A DNA stretch of 43,898 nucleotides from a bacterium (GCA_021842405.1 JAKBZR010000017.1:1-43898), one strand, 5' to 3'. Shown: positions 8,335 through 16,926, counted from the stretch's first letter. Numbers and translations are program-made. Notes: generated by a model not told the origin, from the sequence alone.

Positions 8335-9039
8335 TTAAGCCAATCGAAAACGCCGGCGCAGCGAGAATCCCAATGCGGGCAGGCCGGCGCCGAACAGCAT
8401 GGCCAGCGAGCCGGGCTCCGGCACCGGCTCGGATGAGCTCTTAATCCCCAGCTCATTGATGGCAAACCCATCATTTGGTAGTCCGCTGTCGCTGTACGTG
8501 ATGCTCTTTATATTCGCGGTATTGTCTTCTACGCCCAGAAATATCGCGGAGCCATCGCCATTGCCATTGGAAGTACCATTTTCAGTGAAGGCGCCAAGCG
8601 AGTTTCCGTTGGAGTCAAAGGCCTCAAGCTGTGCGGTGAAATCGCCATAGAAATTTTGCTGGAAATTGGCGCCAATCCCATATACAGGCGAATCCAAGGT
8701 GATGGTCATCGTATCGGGAGTGAGGTTTGTCCAGAGCAACTGATCGCCTGGGCTGAAATTTCCACCCCAACCACCACTTAGACCTTGATCTCGCCGCACG
8801 AAATCATCGTTTGGATTGGATAGTGAAACCGATCCCGTCATGCCGCCCACCGAGGTGAAGCTGCTGGGATTACTTGGATTTGAAAAAACAGGCCCTAATT
8901 GTCCCCAGCCGACGCTGTCATTGGCGCCCAATGAGGTTCGGTTGGTAACGATTACCTGCGCTTGTGCGGCCGCGCTGAGCCCGATGAGTAACAGCGATAA
9001 TACCGCCCCGCTGATAAACTTCCCCTTCTGCCTGGTCAT
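8335..9039 (-). CDS. PEP-CTERM sorting-signal exported protein
   Basis: A 234-aa secreted protein. The signal peptide is MTRQKGKFISGAVLSLLLIG followed by an AQA cleavage-type site. The C-terminus is a classic PEP-CTERM tripartite tail: VPEPGS, a hydrophobic stretch (LAMLFGAGLPALGFSL) and terminal RRRFR, recognised and cleaved by an exosortase encoded elsewhere. The body is Ser/Asn/Gly-rich and beta-type (TITLDSPVYGIGANFQQNFYG), resembling extracellular-matrix-associated PEP-CTERM proteins. ATG 9039 is chosen because AAGGAG is 9 bases upstream. It has its own terminator. Exact function unknown. Confidence 0.88.
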   Translation of the reverse strand: MTRQKGKFISGAVLSLLLIGLSAAAQAQVIVTNRTSLGANDSVGWGQLGPVFSNPSNPSSFTSVGGMTGSVSLSNPNDDFVRRDQGLSGGWGGNFSPGDQLLWTNLTPDTMTITLDSPVYGIGANFQQNFYGDFTAQLEAFDSNGNSLGAFTENGTSNGNGDGSAIFLGVEDNTANIKSITYSDSGLPNDGFAINELGIKSSSEPVPEPGSLAMLFGAGLPALGFSLRRRFRLA

Positions 9040-9333
9040 TTTTGTCTCCTTGAGTAGTATCGCTGCCGAGCACCGGTGAGAATGCAGTTCCGGTAGCAGC
9101 AATGTAAGGCACCGCAAACTGCGGGCCAGGAGAGGGAAATGGGCACCGCAAACATGCCAGAATTATATAGAAACAGATAGTTTTACTAGCGGTGCGTAGT
9201 GGACGAAGACAACAGATAGAAGCAGTGAGACTAGGCTGACTACGACATAACATTGCCGGAATAATAATAAGAGATCAGACTTGTGGAGCCAAAAGCTACG
9301 TAGACGTCGGCTTCAACCGATGGCTCTGATGCG
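9040..9333. other. Intergenic region between two minus-strand genes
   Basis: No gene recognised. It should hold the promoter of the PEP-CTERM gene; a minus-strand TATAAT-like box lies near 9160-9166 without a convincing -35. GCACCGCAAAC occurs twice (about 9108 and 9141). Confidence 0.4.
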
Positions 9334-10629
9334 TCATTGACGTATTAAAAATAACCGTCCTTCCGCAGAATCCAGCGACAGTTGCAATCCCGCCATGTTA
9401 GGGCTGTCATCCATAACTGGCATCTCCTTCCCGGTCGCGGGATCAACTTCTACGACGTTGTTGAGATCGGCAGCGAATTTCACGGTCGGCCACGCCGTAT
9501 AGCAATAGCTAAAGTTGTTTAACAACACCGCGGTTCGTCCGTCAGCGTGTTTAAAGACGCCAATCAAGTAATCCCCAGGAGTGAGTTCTATCGGCGCCCC
9601 ATTCAGTATCGTCGCGGGGTCTGCGCCTCGCGGCACGCGATATACTGCTTCACTGACCAGTTGCATCAAGGTCGGCCCCCAATGTTTTAGTTTTGCATTG
9701 ATTCTGCGCGCTTGCTCGTAGTGATGCGTGGGCCGTCCATTCAGAGCGATGATGGCGCCGCCTTTTTGAAAGCCGGTAGGAGTCCAGTAGCAAAAATAGA
9801 GCACCCCTTTCGCCCCATAAGCCAGCGAGGTGTTTACCTGCCAGCGCAATTGGGCTTCGGTGGGATCGTAACGTTGATCGAATGGCATGTCGTTGAAAAA
9901 GTTCCAGAAGGGGATGTTTCGGGCGAGCGCATATTTACGTAAAACGGCTAAATTGGCGCAATAATCGTCCCGCATATCCCGATTGGGCTGCATCATCGGA
10001 TAGTGATCCATGCAAAGCACATCCGGATTCACCTCGCTTACAAACCGATTGACATACTCTTCATACGTTCGTTCACCCAGTTGGCTCTCGCTCGCATAAT
10101 TGGGAAACAGGTTGATGAATCCCAGCTTACCGGGCCGACTCCGTCGCAGATGATCAACCATGAACCTCAGAAACGGGAAGATCGCGGAGTTCGGTTCATC
10201 ATGAAGCGTATATCCCCAACAGGCGGGATGATTGGGAAATTTATCCGCTTGCCTGATCTCGTCAATTTTCGATGAGCCGTACATAGCACCGTCTTCATAT
10301 CCCTGCAGAGACACCAGCGCTTTAAGCCCATGCTTTTGGCACAAATCCAGTTGGCGCTTGTCTGTTTCCGGCGTATTCGCTCCGAATCCGCCCATCACCA
10401 CCGTGAAGTTCGCCGCCGCGATTTGGGCATAGTGTTCGTCCATGTGCGCATCAGCCGGTGGATCCACCCAAAAACTAATACAGAAGCGATCTTGCTTGAA
10501 TCGCACCGGTCTTTTAGCAATAGACGCAATACTGGAGCCGGATGAAGCCTTCTCCGTCATCGTTGTTGCAACTGCAGCCAACGATGATACGATGAACTGT
10601 CGGCGCCCGATCAATCTTTTTTTCAACAT
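9334..10629 (-). CDS. Tat-exported TIM-barrel glycoside hydrolase-like protein
   Basis: About 431 aa. Twin-arginine signal GRRQFIVSSLAAVATT at the N-terminus, then a probable (beta/alpha)8 barrel: FTVVMGGFGANTPE, GLKALVSLQGYEDG, CWGYTLHDEPN (Glu after beta-4, the usual acid/base position in clan GH-A), PDVLCMDHYP and KGVLYFCYWTP. The last 100 residues look like a beta-sandwich (GDYLIGVFKHADGRTAVLLNN). It resembles unclassified GH-A type proteins (GH42-like neighbourhood), but I cannot place it in a CAZy family or name a substrate. AAAAGG precedes the ATG. It lies 3' of the GH36/beta-helix pair on the same strand. Confidence 0.72.
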   Translation of the reverse strand: MLKKRLIGRRQFIVSSLAAVATTMTEKASSGSSIASIAKRPVRFKQDRFCISFWVDPPADAHMDEHYAQIAAANFTVVMGGFGANTPETDKRQLDLCQKHGLKALVSLQGYEDGAMYGSSKIDEIRQADKFPNHPACWGYTLHDEPNSAIFPFLRFMVDHLRRSRPGKLGFINLFPNYASESQLGERTYEEYVNRFVSEVNPDVLCMDHYPMMQPNRDMRDDYCANLAVLRKYALARNIPFWNFFNDMPFDQRYDPTEAQLRWQVNTSLAYGAKGVLYFCYWTPTGFQKGGAIIALNGRPTHHYEQARRINAKLKHWGPTLMQLVSEAVYRVPRGADPATILNGAPIELTPGDYLIGVFKHADGRTAVLLNNFSYCYTAWPTVKFAADLNNVVEVDPATGKEMPVMDDSPNMAGLQLSLDSAEGRLFLIRQ

Positions 10630-10669
10630 CACCTTTTCCCCAATTTAAGATAGAAAGCATTGGCTAAAG

Positions 10670-10711
10670 CTTTCAGCGGTCAGCTTTCAGCTCCGCACTG
10701 ACCGCTGAAAA
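10670..10711. repeat. Inverted repeat, 13-bp stem
   Basis: CTTTCAGCGGTCA (10670-10682) pairs exactly with TGACCGCTGAAAG (10699-10711) around a 16-nt loop that repeats AGCTTTCAGC. It lies between the GH36 stop and the start of the next minus-strand gene. No T-run, so it is more likely a dispersed repeat than a terminator. Confidence 0.7.
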
Positions 10712-10752
10712 GGCTATTACTGAGTACGCTAAATAGTTTACATAACAATTAT

Positions 10753-10785
10753 ATTATACCGCCTGAAATAACATTGCGATGTCAA
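10753..10785 (-). promoter_or_regulatory. Possible promoter for the TIM-barrel gene
   Basis: On the minus strand TTGACA (10780-10785) and TATAAT (10753-10758) are separated by 21 bp, too long for a standard sigma-70 promoter. The region is strongly AT-rich compared with the genes on both sides. Confidence 0.3.
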
Positions 10786-10838
10786 ATATTTGATGTTCAA
10801 GTTAATAACTTACATGTCGGATTTTCGACCGCCCCGCC

Positions 10839-12839
10839 TCATTTCGTTGCAACGCGGTTATAACGCATCAACAGGCTGCCCGGCGCCTCGGAAATTTCGA
10901 TGGACATTCCCGTCAATTGCTTTCCACTGAGCCGTTGGTTCGGAGCTTCCTGATAGGTTGTGCTCAGACTCACCTCATACTGCGCATCCGGAATGATGGA
11001 CCTCAAGCCAATCTCCATCGTTGGAAACGGGCTGCGGTGGCGGCGGAAGAATAGCGCGAAACCTGCTTCCATATCGCTTCGGTGGAACTGGTATGCGCAC
11101 CAGTCGTGATAGGATATGGTGAGCGGCAACAGCAGGTGAAAATCGCCCAAAAAGAAAGGCTGGAGGCTCCGCCATTCCGCGATGGCTGATCGGGCATCAT
11201 CCAGTGGAAAGTCGTCATCGAGCAACGTTTTGCCTTTAGCCAGCACCTCTATATGGCTTACGATGGTGGAGCCATCGTCGGGAGGGAAGTCCCCGTGCTC
11301 AATATGAAAGCCGAAGTTGAATCCGCCGATAATCCCACTGCGTATGCTGTAGGGGGTAAAGTTCCAAACTCCGCCCCCGAACAGAGGAACCCACCTCGCC
11401 AAACCGGCATTAATGCATTGATTGCCTACATCCAGACCTCCGCCAAACGGCAGCCCCACCACATCGTGGAAATCACTCGGCCATAACGGCAGTGAGCGCG
11501 AAAGCGTTTCGAGGTCAATTCGCCGGCCTCCGCTCGCGCAGTTGTCAATCCACAATGCTGGGTGACGACGGCGAATTTCATCCCAGAAGACGTAAAGCCC
11601 ATCCACATACCGAATCTCGGTCATGCCGATTCGGTCATCTTCATCGGCCGCCCACCAGTAGGGCAGCGGATCGAAATTGAAGTCCTGACGGTAGATGTCA
11701 ACTCCATTTTCATCAATTAGTTGGGAGATAAGATCGGTGAGGTGCTGTCGCGCATCGGGCATGCCGAGATTATACAGCAGATTGGTGGCATCCTGTTCAC
11801 AGGCAAGCAGAAACTCCGGATGCTCTCGGTGTAACAGCGAATTGGGCCGAACCCGCTCGGGCTCGAACCACAGCACAAACTTCATGCCGGCTTTGTGAGC
11901 GGCGTCGCTGATCGGCTTCAAACCGTGAGGGAACCTTTCGCGGTTGATAACCCAGGAGCCGACCGCTTCCCACCACTGCTGCCCCTGTTCGCCATACCAG
12001 CAGGCGTCAATCCAGTATGCGTCAGCGCCCGCCGCCGCCACCTTCGGCAGCGCCTTCATCTCAAACCGCTCCGACGCCTCTCCGGTTAGGTAAAAGTAAG
12101 CCTGGAGGCACTGCGCTGTTGGTGGTGTGACGAGTTGATCGTTGATGCGCGGAAGATAGTGTGACAACAGTATCCGGCGTATTTGGTTGTTCCCAATCTC
12201 CGGATCGTCTCCTTCCCATAAGACTAACAGGATCCGCGGCGTGCGGATTTTCTCGCCCGGATGCAATCTCAGCCGCGTGCGCTCCATACCCGCCGTAACC
12301 CGCAAGGAGCCGCTCCCCCGCTCGAATCTCGCCTGCCACTGTCCGGACCACCCGATCGCCAGAACCAGGCCGCAATCCTTTCGCTGTAGATTCATGAACG
12401 GAAATACGCCGTTGGATGATCGGCCTCCGACCGGTGACAGCGATTGCCGGACGTGGGGCGACAGATCCACCGCTTGCGGCAGGAAATCATCCAGACGGCA
12501 GGCGCTGCCATTGGCGTAATGAAGCCTCAATCGCTCCTGATCCGGGATCGGAACTGAAACATCTAAAGCCAGGATATCCTCAATGAGGGGCGTATCGGTG
12601 ACACCGGTATTTTCGATTTCAGCCAACCACTCCACGGCGGAAAAGTCATTGAATTTCTGAGTATGTACCGTGACCTTCAGACCAGTTGCGGGATCTTTTA
12701 CACTTCGGTGAGTCAACTCTCCGCGGGCGTTGATTTCGGTAAAAATCTCTGCCGGCCACCCGGTGAGCATCTCCCCGGAATCTTTTCCACCGTAGCGGAA
12801 CGAGATTGGCGGGATTTCGGAATTTTCCACAAATTGCAT
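10839..12839 (-). CDS. Alpha-galactosidase, GH36 (melibiase) type
   Basis: A 666-aa protein with GH36/clan GH-D architecture: N-terminal beta-sandwich (about 1-240), central barrel, C-terminal beta domain. The likely nucleophile is D386 in IYRQDFNFDP. The likely acid/base is D456 in LPLWPSDF, just after DNCASGGRRIDLE, a conserved GH36 segment. DAYWIDACWYG and FVLWFEPERV mark earlier barrel strands. It would release terminal alpha-galactose from oligosaccharides or glycans. No signal peptide is visible, so it is probably cytosolic. AAGGAGG lies about 8 bases before the ATG. It starts 30 bp after the beta-helix gene stops, so the two probably form an operon. Confidence 0.9.
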   Translation of the reverse strand: MQFVENSEIPPISFRYGGKDSGEMLTGWPAEIFTEINARGELTHRSVKDPATGLKVTVHTQKFNDFSAVEWLAEIENTGVTDTPLIEDILALDVSVPIPDQERLRLHYANGSACRLDDFLPQAVDLSPHVRQSLSPVGGRSSNGVFPFMNLQRKDCGLVLAIGWSGQWQARFERGSGSLRVTAGMERTRLRLHPGEKIRTPRILLVLWEGDDPEIGNNQIRRILLSHYLPRINDQLVTPPTAQCLQAYFYLTGEASERFEMKALPKVAAAGADAYWIDACWYGEQGQQWWEAVGSWVINRERFPHGLKPISDAAHKAGMKFVLWFEPERVRPNSLLHREHPEFLLACEQDATNLLYNLGMPDARQHLTDLISQLIDENGVDIYRQDFNFDPLPYWWAADEDDRIGMTEIRYVDGLYVFWDEIRRRHPALWIDNCASGGRRIDLETLSRSLPLWPSDFHDVVGLPFGGGLDVGNQCINAGLARWVPLFGGGVWNFTPYSIRSGIIGGFNFGFHIEHGDFPPDDGSTIVSHIEVLAKGKTLLDDDFPLDDARSAIAEWRSLQPFFLGDFHLLLPLTISYHDWCAYQFHRSDMEAGFALFFRRHRSPFPTMEIGLRSIIPDAQYEVSLSTTYQEAPNQRLSGKQLTGMSIEISEAPGSLLMRYNRVATK

Positions 12840-12869
12840 GCGCCTTCCTCCTTCAGCTCTTTTCAACCA

Positions 12870-14639
12870 TCAAACGTGATTGGGTGCATAATTGAAGGGA
12901 TTGGTGATATGGTTTTGCCCAACATGAATGGAATCGCAATGATCGCTTGTAATGGACGGTGGACGCCGGTTACCCGTTGCCGGCAACAGCGGTGGGCCGG
13001 TCATCACATTGTCGCTGATGTCTCCGCTGCGGGTCCACTGGATCCAGATGTCGCCGCCGTAATTCGAGATAAAGGTGTTGTGTTTAATTACGATCCCGCT
13101 GTTGCCGATAGCCCCCTTATTCGGTGGTGAATAGTAGCTTCCGTGAACGAGCACGGCCCGGTTGTAGCCGTCCTTACCGTTATCAATAAGGGTATTGTCC
13201 TCAACGATCACATTGCGGCAGTAACCGGCTTCCCACCATTGACCCGGCGATATTTCCGGTCCAATGGAGATTCCGGCCATGCCACAGCCGCGAATGATAT
13301 TGCCGATGATCACCCCATTTGAACCCTTCACGATAATTCCGCGCGAGCGCGTGTCGCCGAGGCGGCAGTCTATTATCTTATAATTAGAGCCGCAGCGATT
13401 GGGGTTGGTTACGTATGCGCCGACGGGGACGTCCAGTTTGCGATCCAGCGTAACGATGCTGGTGCCGTTTGTGCCGGTATTGATAGCGACGACCCAGGCA
13501 TTTGCAAAGAAGCCATTGTCGCTGGATATTTGAATTGGCTCCGCAACCAAAAGTCCCGCATCACGGTTGTCCTTCACCGTAATGGTTCTGCCGGATGCAG
13601 CTACCACGTGCTGCAACTCGCCGTGAATAGCGATGCAATCATCCAGGAATACTCCTTGAAAAATACCATGTTCAATGTCTGGACCGGGGTGGGCGTTCAC
13701 AGAATGAAACCCATCCGCCTCGTTGGTGACGACCGGCGCGGCGGTTGCGCCCTCCGGCTTCGGACCTAAAACCCAACGGCATCCGAGAAGGTGATTTCCT
13801 CCCCCATGCCACTCTAAGATGGGGGCAAAGCCGTTGCGCATGAGGGTAACGTCCTTGATGGTGCAATCGCGACTGAAAAACAGGCGCACTTTCTGAGGCG
13901 CATCCATATAGCGCGCCACCAGCCAGTCGCCGACGGCGAGGTTGGGAAGCGACGTATGGAATTGAAGGCGGAAGGTATGGTCGGCCAGCGGCGTCCAGGA
14001 CGTCACCCACAAATCGCCGTCGCCGACCTTGAGTCGGCGGGTGCGGCCGTCCACCACATTGAATAGGTTGAAGTAGAGGGAACGATTTGATGTGTTGGCG
14101 GCGGTAGGCACCGGATAACCGGCATCCGGCCGCCAGTCGCAGTAAAAGCCCTTCGATGTTTTGGCCATCTTCACCACGCGGCCCTGGTAGAAGGTCACCT
14201 GGGCCTGCGAGATGGTCGGCCCCTCGATCGTCACGTTGCGGCAGTGAGACAGATCGAAGCAGTCGCCGCCATTCGGCGCCGCCATGATCAGTGTAACGTG
14301 ATAGGCCCGAATCACGACGTTCTGCCACCGGTCGAGCTCGAAGGTGGTGTGACCGGTGGCCGGTAATCGGTAGGTGCCGGGGTTGATGATGATCAGGTGC
14401 GCTCCGGCCCGGTAGGCGTCGGCAACCTGGCCGGCCAGAGCTGCCGGATTATTAGGATTGCCGACGGCTGCAATTTCGGTGGTATCTCCGAGCGCTGTTT
14501 GCGGCCAGCCGATGAGTGGGATGAAGACCGCCAAAAACAGCGCCAACGCACGCGCTTTGGGAAGCGCGATGCCCGACCGCCGTTTGAGGGCTTTCCGAAG
14601 GAATTGGTTTGCCGATCGAAATAAACGATGCGCCGTCAT
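12870..14639 (-). CDS. Exported right-handed beta-helix repeat protein
   Basis: A 589-aa secreted protein. A long basic N-terminus precedes a signal peptide (ALALFLAVFIPLIGWPQTALG). The mature part starts with a DUF-like GAHLIIINPGTYRLP segment and then beta-helix coils (NVTIEGPTISQAQ, NGVIIGNIIRGCGMAGISIG, NVIVEDNTLIDNG, GIVIKHNTFISNYGGDIWIQ). Such folds are typical of polysaccharide lyases and epimerases, but no catalytic set is evident. AAAGGAG before the ATG fixes the start. It is first in a probable operon with the GH36 gene, which suggests that the two act on one galactose-containing glycan, outside and inside the cell. Confidence 0.82.
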   Translation of the reverse strand: MTAHRLFRSANQFLRKALKRRSGIALPKARALALFLAVFIPLIGWPQTALGDTTEIAAVGNPNNPAALAGQVADAYRAGAHLIIINPGTYRLPATGHTTFELDRWQNVVIRAYHVTLIMAAPNGGDCFDLSHCRNVTIEGPTISQAQVTFYQGRVVKMAKTSKGFYCDWRPDAGYPVPTAANTSNRSLYFNLFNVVDGRTRRLKVGDGDLWVTSWTPLADHTFRLQFHTSLPNLAVGDWLVARYMDAPQKVRLFFSRDCTIKDVTLMRNGFAPILEWHGGGNHLLGCRWVLGPKPEGATAAPVVTNEADGFHSVNAHPGPDIEHGIFQGVFLDDCIAIHGELQHVVAASGRTITVKDNRDAGLLVAEPIQISSDNGFFANAWVVAINTGTNGTSIVTLDRKLDVPVGAYVTNPNRCGSNYKIIDCRLGDTRSRGIIVKGSNGVIIGNIIRGCGMAGISIGPEISPGQWWEAGYCRNVIVEDNTLIDNGKDGYNRAVLVHGSYYSPPNKGAIGNSGIVIKHNTFISNYGGDIWIQWTRSGDISDNVMTGPPLLPATGNRRPPSITSDHCDSIHVGQNHITNPFNYAPNHV

Positions 14640-14723
14640 GCCAAGCTCCTTTGATTGTGATCCAGGCTTCAGCTAGGATACCATTTCAATGACACGGAGC
14701 GTTTTGGATTAATTTCAACGAAA

Positions 14724-14823
14724 GAGTTCAGTTTTGTGGGAGTGATTTTCGACCGCATTGATCGCCCCCCACCCTGCCCTCCCCCGGAGGGGGGGTGTCA
14801 TTGCGAGCGAAGCGAAGCAATCC
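14724..14823. repeat. Left end of a MITE-like element fused to another palindromic repeat
   Basis: Starts GAGTTCAGTTTTGTGGGAGT, runs through the C-rich/G-rich hairpin, then passes into a palindrome, ATTGCGAGCGAAGCGAAGCA (from 14800), also present inverted at about 5406. No right terminal repeat is found, so the copy is truncated or its end was replaced. Confidence 0.7.
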
Positions 14824-14841
14824 CCTGCTTCACCGAAGGGG

Positions 14842-15039
14842 GTATGCTGCATTTGTGGTATTCCGCTCACCGGTAGTGGCCGCTACTGCGATACCCACCG
14901 GCGCGAGCGGTTCAGTGAGCAGTGGCGGAAGTTATGGGCGGAGGGTAAAGTGAAGGCGGCGCAGGGTGAGGAGGCAAACCGCAAGCGCAGCGACAGTATG
15001 AGAAGGATGTATGCGCTGAAGGGGCATAACGTGGAGTGA
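14842..15039 (+). CDS. Small Cys/His protein, zinc-ribbon-like, 5' end lost in a repeat
   Basis: The open frame continues upstream to 14758, but that part is repeat sequence. The region that looks like a real protein begins at VCCICGIPLTGSGRYCDTHR and ends with a charged helical tail (FSEQWRKLWAEGKVKAAQGE). Two Cys pairs plus a Cys-x2-His form a plausible zinc knuckle, somewhat like the metal-binding parts of HNH-linked small proteins. No in-frame ATG precedes it, and the only nearby ATG (about 14843) is out of frame. Either translation begins in the repeat or the gene was truncated when the repeat inserted. It sits 22 bp before the 27-aa ORF. Function unknown. Confidence 0.4.
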   Translation, partial: VCCICGIPLTGSGRYCDTHRRERFSEQWRKLWAEGKVKAAQGEEANRKRSDSMRRMYALKGHNVE

Positions 15040-15061
15040 CGATAAAGCGAGGGAGGCGATC

Positions 15062-15145
15062 ATGTATTGGGTTTATGAGAACTGGGTAGCTCACGGTCAT
15101 GTAGCCAAGGTGCATAAAGCGAATTGTAGTCATTGGAATAGCTGA
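15062..15145 (+). CDS. Very small ORF, 27 aa (MYWVYENW...), possible companion of the Cys/His ORF
   Basis: ATG at 15062 has GGGAGG about 7 bases upstream, a good ribosome site. The peptide starts MYWVYENWVAHGHVAKVHKA and ends in a Cys/His stretch (NCSHWNS). From memory it resembles the N-terminus of a family of small proteins beginning MW-VYENW that continue to a Cys pair; I could not check this. If so, this copy is shortened right at the metal-binding part. It follows the Cys/His ORF in the same direction. Confidence 0.4.
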   Translation: MYWVYENWVAHGHVAKVHKANCSHWNS

Positions 15146-15206
15146 TGGCGGATGTGGTATGATTCACCATTGCGAGATAATTCCACCTTTAAGGAGGGTG
15201 TAATTT

Positions 15207-16268
15207 GTGCTGAATCATAAGAAAAGCATCATACTCTTCTATTTGGTAATTGGGTGGCTCGGCTTGCTGATCGTACCTCCGGCAGCCGTCAACGCAAAGG
15301 CACCGGCAGGCGCGAGCACCATGAATGCTTCGGCAGAAGTGAAAAACAGGGGCGGCCTACAGCCGGGCAGTCCCTGGCCGATGTTCCACGACAATGTGCG
15401 CCACACCGGGTTGAGTCCTTATGTCGGCTCTCAGACCGGCAGTCTGAAGTGGAAGTTCAAAACGGGGAATGAGATCCAATCCTCACCGGCGATCGGTTCG
15501 GACGGCACCGTCTATGTGGGGTCGTATGACCATTACCTTTACGCCCTCAACCCGAACGGCGGCATGAAGTGGAAGTTCAAAACGGGGGATCAGATCGACT
15601 CCTCACCGGCGATCGGCGCCGACGGCACCGTCTACGTTGGGTCAATGGACGGTGACCTTTACGTCCTCAACCCGGACGGCAGCCTGAAGTGGAAGTTCAA
15701 AACGGGGGATTTGATCGACTCCTCCCCGGCGATTGGTTCGGACGGCACCGTCTACGTGGGGTCAGATCACCTTTACGCCCTCAACCCGAACGGCAGCCTG
15801 AAGTGGAAGTTCAAAACGGGGGCTGTGATCGAATCCTCACCGGCGATCGGCGCCGACGGCACCGTCTACGTGGGGTCAGATGACGGTTACCTTTACGCCC
15901 TCAACCCGGACGGCAGCCTGAAGTGGAAGTGCAAAACGGGGTATTTGATCGGCTCCTCACCGGCGATTGGTTCGGACGGCGCCGTCTACGTGGGGTCAGG
16001 GAATCATTACCTTTACGCCCTCAACCCGAACGGCAGCTTGAAGTGGAAGTTCAAAACGGGGGATCATATCTTCTCCTCACCGGCGATCGGTGCGGACGGC
16101 ACTGTCTACGTTGGGTCAAGGGACGATTACCTTTACGCCCTCAACCCGGACGGCAGCTTGAAGTGGAAGTTCAAAACGGGGGATCATATCTTCTCCTCAC
16201 CGGCGATCGGTTCGGGCGGCACCGTCTACGTTGGGTCATTGGACGATTACCTTTACGCTATCAAATAG
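15207..16268 (+). CDS. Exported PQQ-type beta-propeller repeat protein
   Basis: 353 aa with an N-terminal signal peptide (IILFYLVIGWLGLLIVPPAAVNA). From about residue 80 it consists of seven 40-residue blades of the form LKWKFKTGDxIxSSPAIGxD followed by GTVYVGSxDxYLYALNP, the WD40-like/PQQ_2 propeller type (also seen in BamB). DNA units start near 15447, 15567, 15687, 15801, 15921, 16041 and 16161. One unit lacks two codons and has a 114-bp period instead of 120. Blades alternate between IGSDG/NPNG and IGADG/NPDG, so the true repeat is a two-blade, 240-bp unit. GTG 15207 has AAGGAGG about 9 bases upstream. No enzyme active site seen; probably a binding or scaffold protein. Confidence 0.88.
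   Translation: MLNHKKSIILFYLVIGWLGLLIVPPAAVNAKAPAGASTMNASAEVKNRGGLQPGSPWPMFHDNVRHTGLSPYVGSQTGSLKWKFKTGNEIQSSPAIGSDGTVYVGSYDHYLYALNPNGGMKWKFKTGDQIDSSPAIGADGTVYVGSMDGDLYVLNPDGSLKWKFKTGDLIDSSPAIGSDGTVYVGSDHLYALNPNGSLKWKFKTGAVIESSPAIGADGTVYVGSDDGYLYALNPDGSLKWKCKTGYLIGSSPAIGSDGAVYVGSGNHYLYALNPNGSLKWKFKTGDHIFSSPAIGADGTVYVGSRDDYLYALNPDGSLKWKFKTGDHIFSSPAIGSGGTVYVGSLDDYLYAIK
15447..16260 (+). repeat. Tandem 120-bp coding repeat with 240-bp higher-order period
   Basis: Seven units within the propeller gene, near-identical at DNA level. Odd units carry NPNG/GSDG and even units NPDG/GADG. Units 6 and 7 share the same 17-residue opening (KWKFKTGDHIFSSPAIG), pointing to a very recent local copy event. Confidence 0.85.
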
Positions 16269-16650
16269 AGGGTAATTGAGCCTATACCAAATTAGGGGGA
16301 AGTTAACGGTAGGGTGGATTTAGGCAGCGCCACCTGACAATCGTGTTTATGCGGCTACGAAATAACTGTAATTCAAAAACTACCTTAACGAAAAAGACCG
16401 TCGTTGAATGAGCCGAGCAAAGCTTTCCAAGGTGGAAGAAGCATGTAGCCAGACACAATATCTACCCCCCCAATCTAGCCCAGCTTCACGGGCTTTAATT
16501 CGGCCATCATATCTCCATCATGGAGCCGCGATCTTTTGTGACCGGTAGGATCGGTCACAGCCGCCCCAATTCGGTCACAATGGGCACAATCTAGCAATTC
16601 TAGCCATAAAATCGGAACTTTCAGACCCGCGGGTGAGGCAATTCGCCTGG
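16269..16650. other. Intergenic region with inverted CGGTCACA sites
   Basis: No gene recognised. TGTGACCG (16537-16544) and CGGTCACA (16552-16559) form an 8-bp inverted repeat with a 7-bp spacer, and a third CGGTCACA lies at 16572-16579. This could be an operator for a dimeric regulator, or chance. Confidence 0.4.
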
Positions 16651-16679
16651 TTGACTTGAGCGGGCGGTTAGGCCATAAT
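16651..16679 (+). promoter_or_regulatory. Sigma-70 promoter for tRNA-Leu
   Basis: TTGACT (16651-16656), 17-bp spacer, CATAAT (16674-16679). It ends 9 bp before the tRNA 5' end, so the transcript would have almost no leader. Confidence 0.65.
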
Positions 16680-16688
16680 AACGGATGA

Positions 16689-16774
16689 GCCGGGATGGCG
16701 GAATGGTAGACGCGGCGGTCTCAAAAACCGTTGAGGGATACCTCATGGGGGTTCGAGTCCCCCTCCCGGCACCA
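16689..16774 (+). tRNA. tRNA-Leu (anticodon CAA), CCA encoded
   Basis: Acceptor arm GCCGGGA (16689-16695) pairs with TCCCGGC (16764-16770), discriminator A, then encoded CCA (16772-16774). The anticodon arm GCGGT-CTCAAAA-ACCGT gives CAA, reading UUG. A long variable arm (TTGAGGGATACCTCA-type) fits class II leucine tRNA, and GGTTCGAGTCC is the T-loop. The body is 83 nt without CCA. Confidence 0.96.
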
Positions 16775-16926
16775 GGTGCAATTCTAAGTTTGACCCGAGC
16801 GCCTCGCTTACCCGCTTAACGCAATCATAGACTTTATGGGTGCAGTTTTGAGGATGTTGAAAGATCGCTGAAGTTCCCGTTCATCATCATCCGCGTCAGG
16901 GGGAATCGGAAGCGGAAAGAAATGAG

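Noticed and set aside
10753-10785. Standard promoter for the TIM-barrel gene
   Set aside because: Both hexamers are good, but the 21-bp spacer is too long; kept only as a low-confidence feature.
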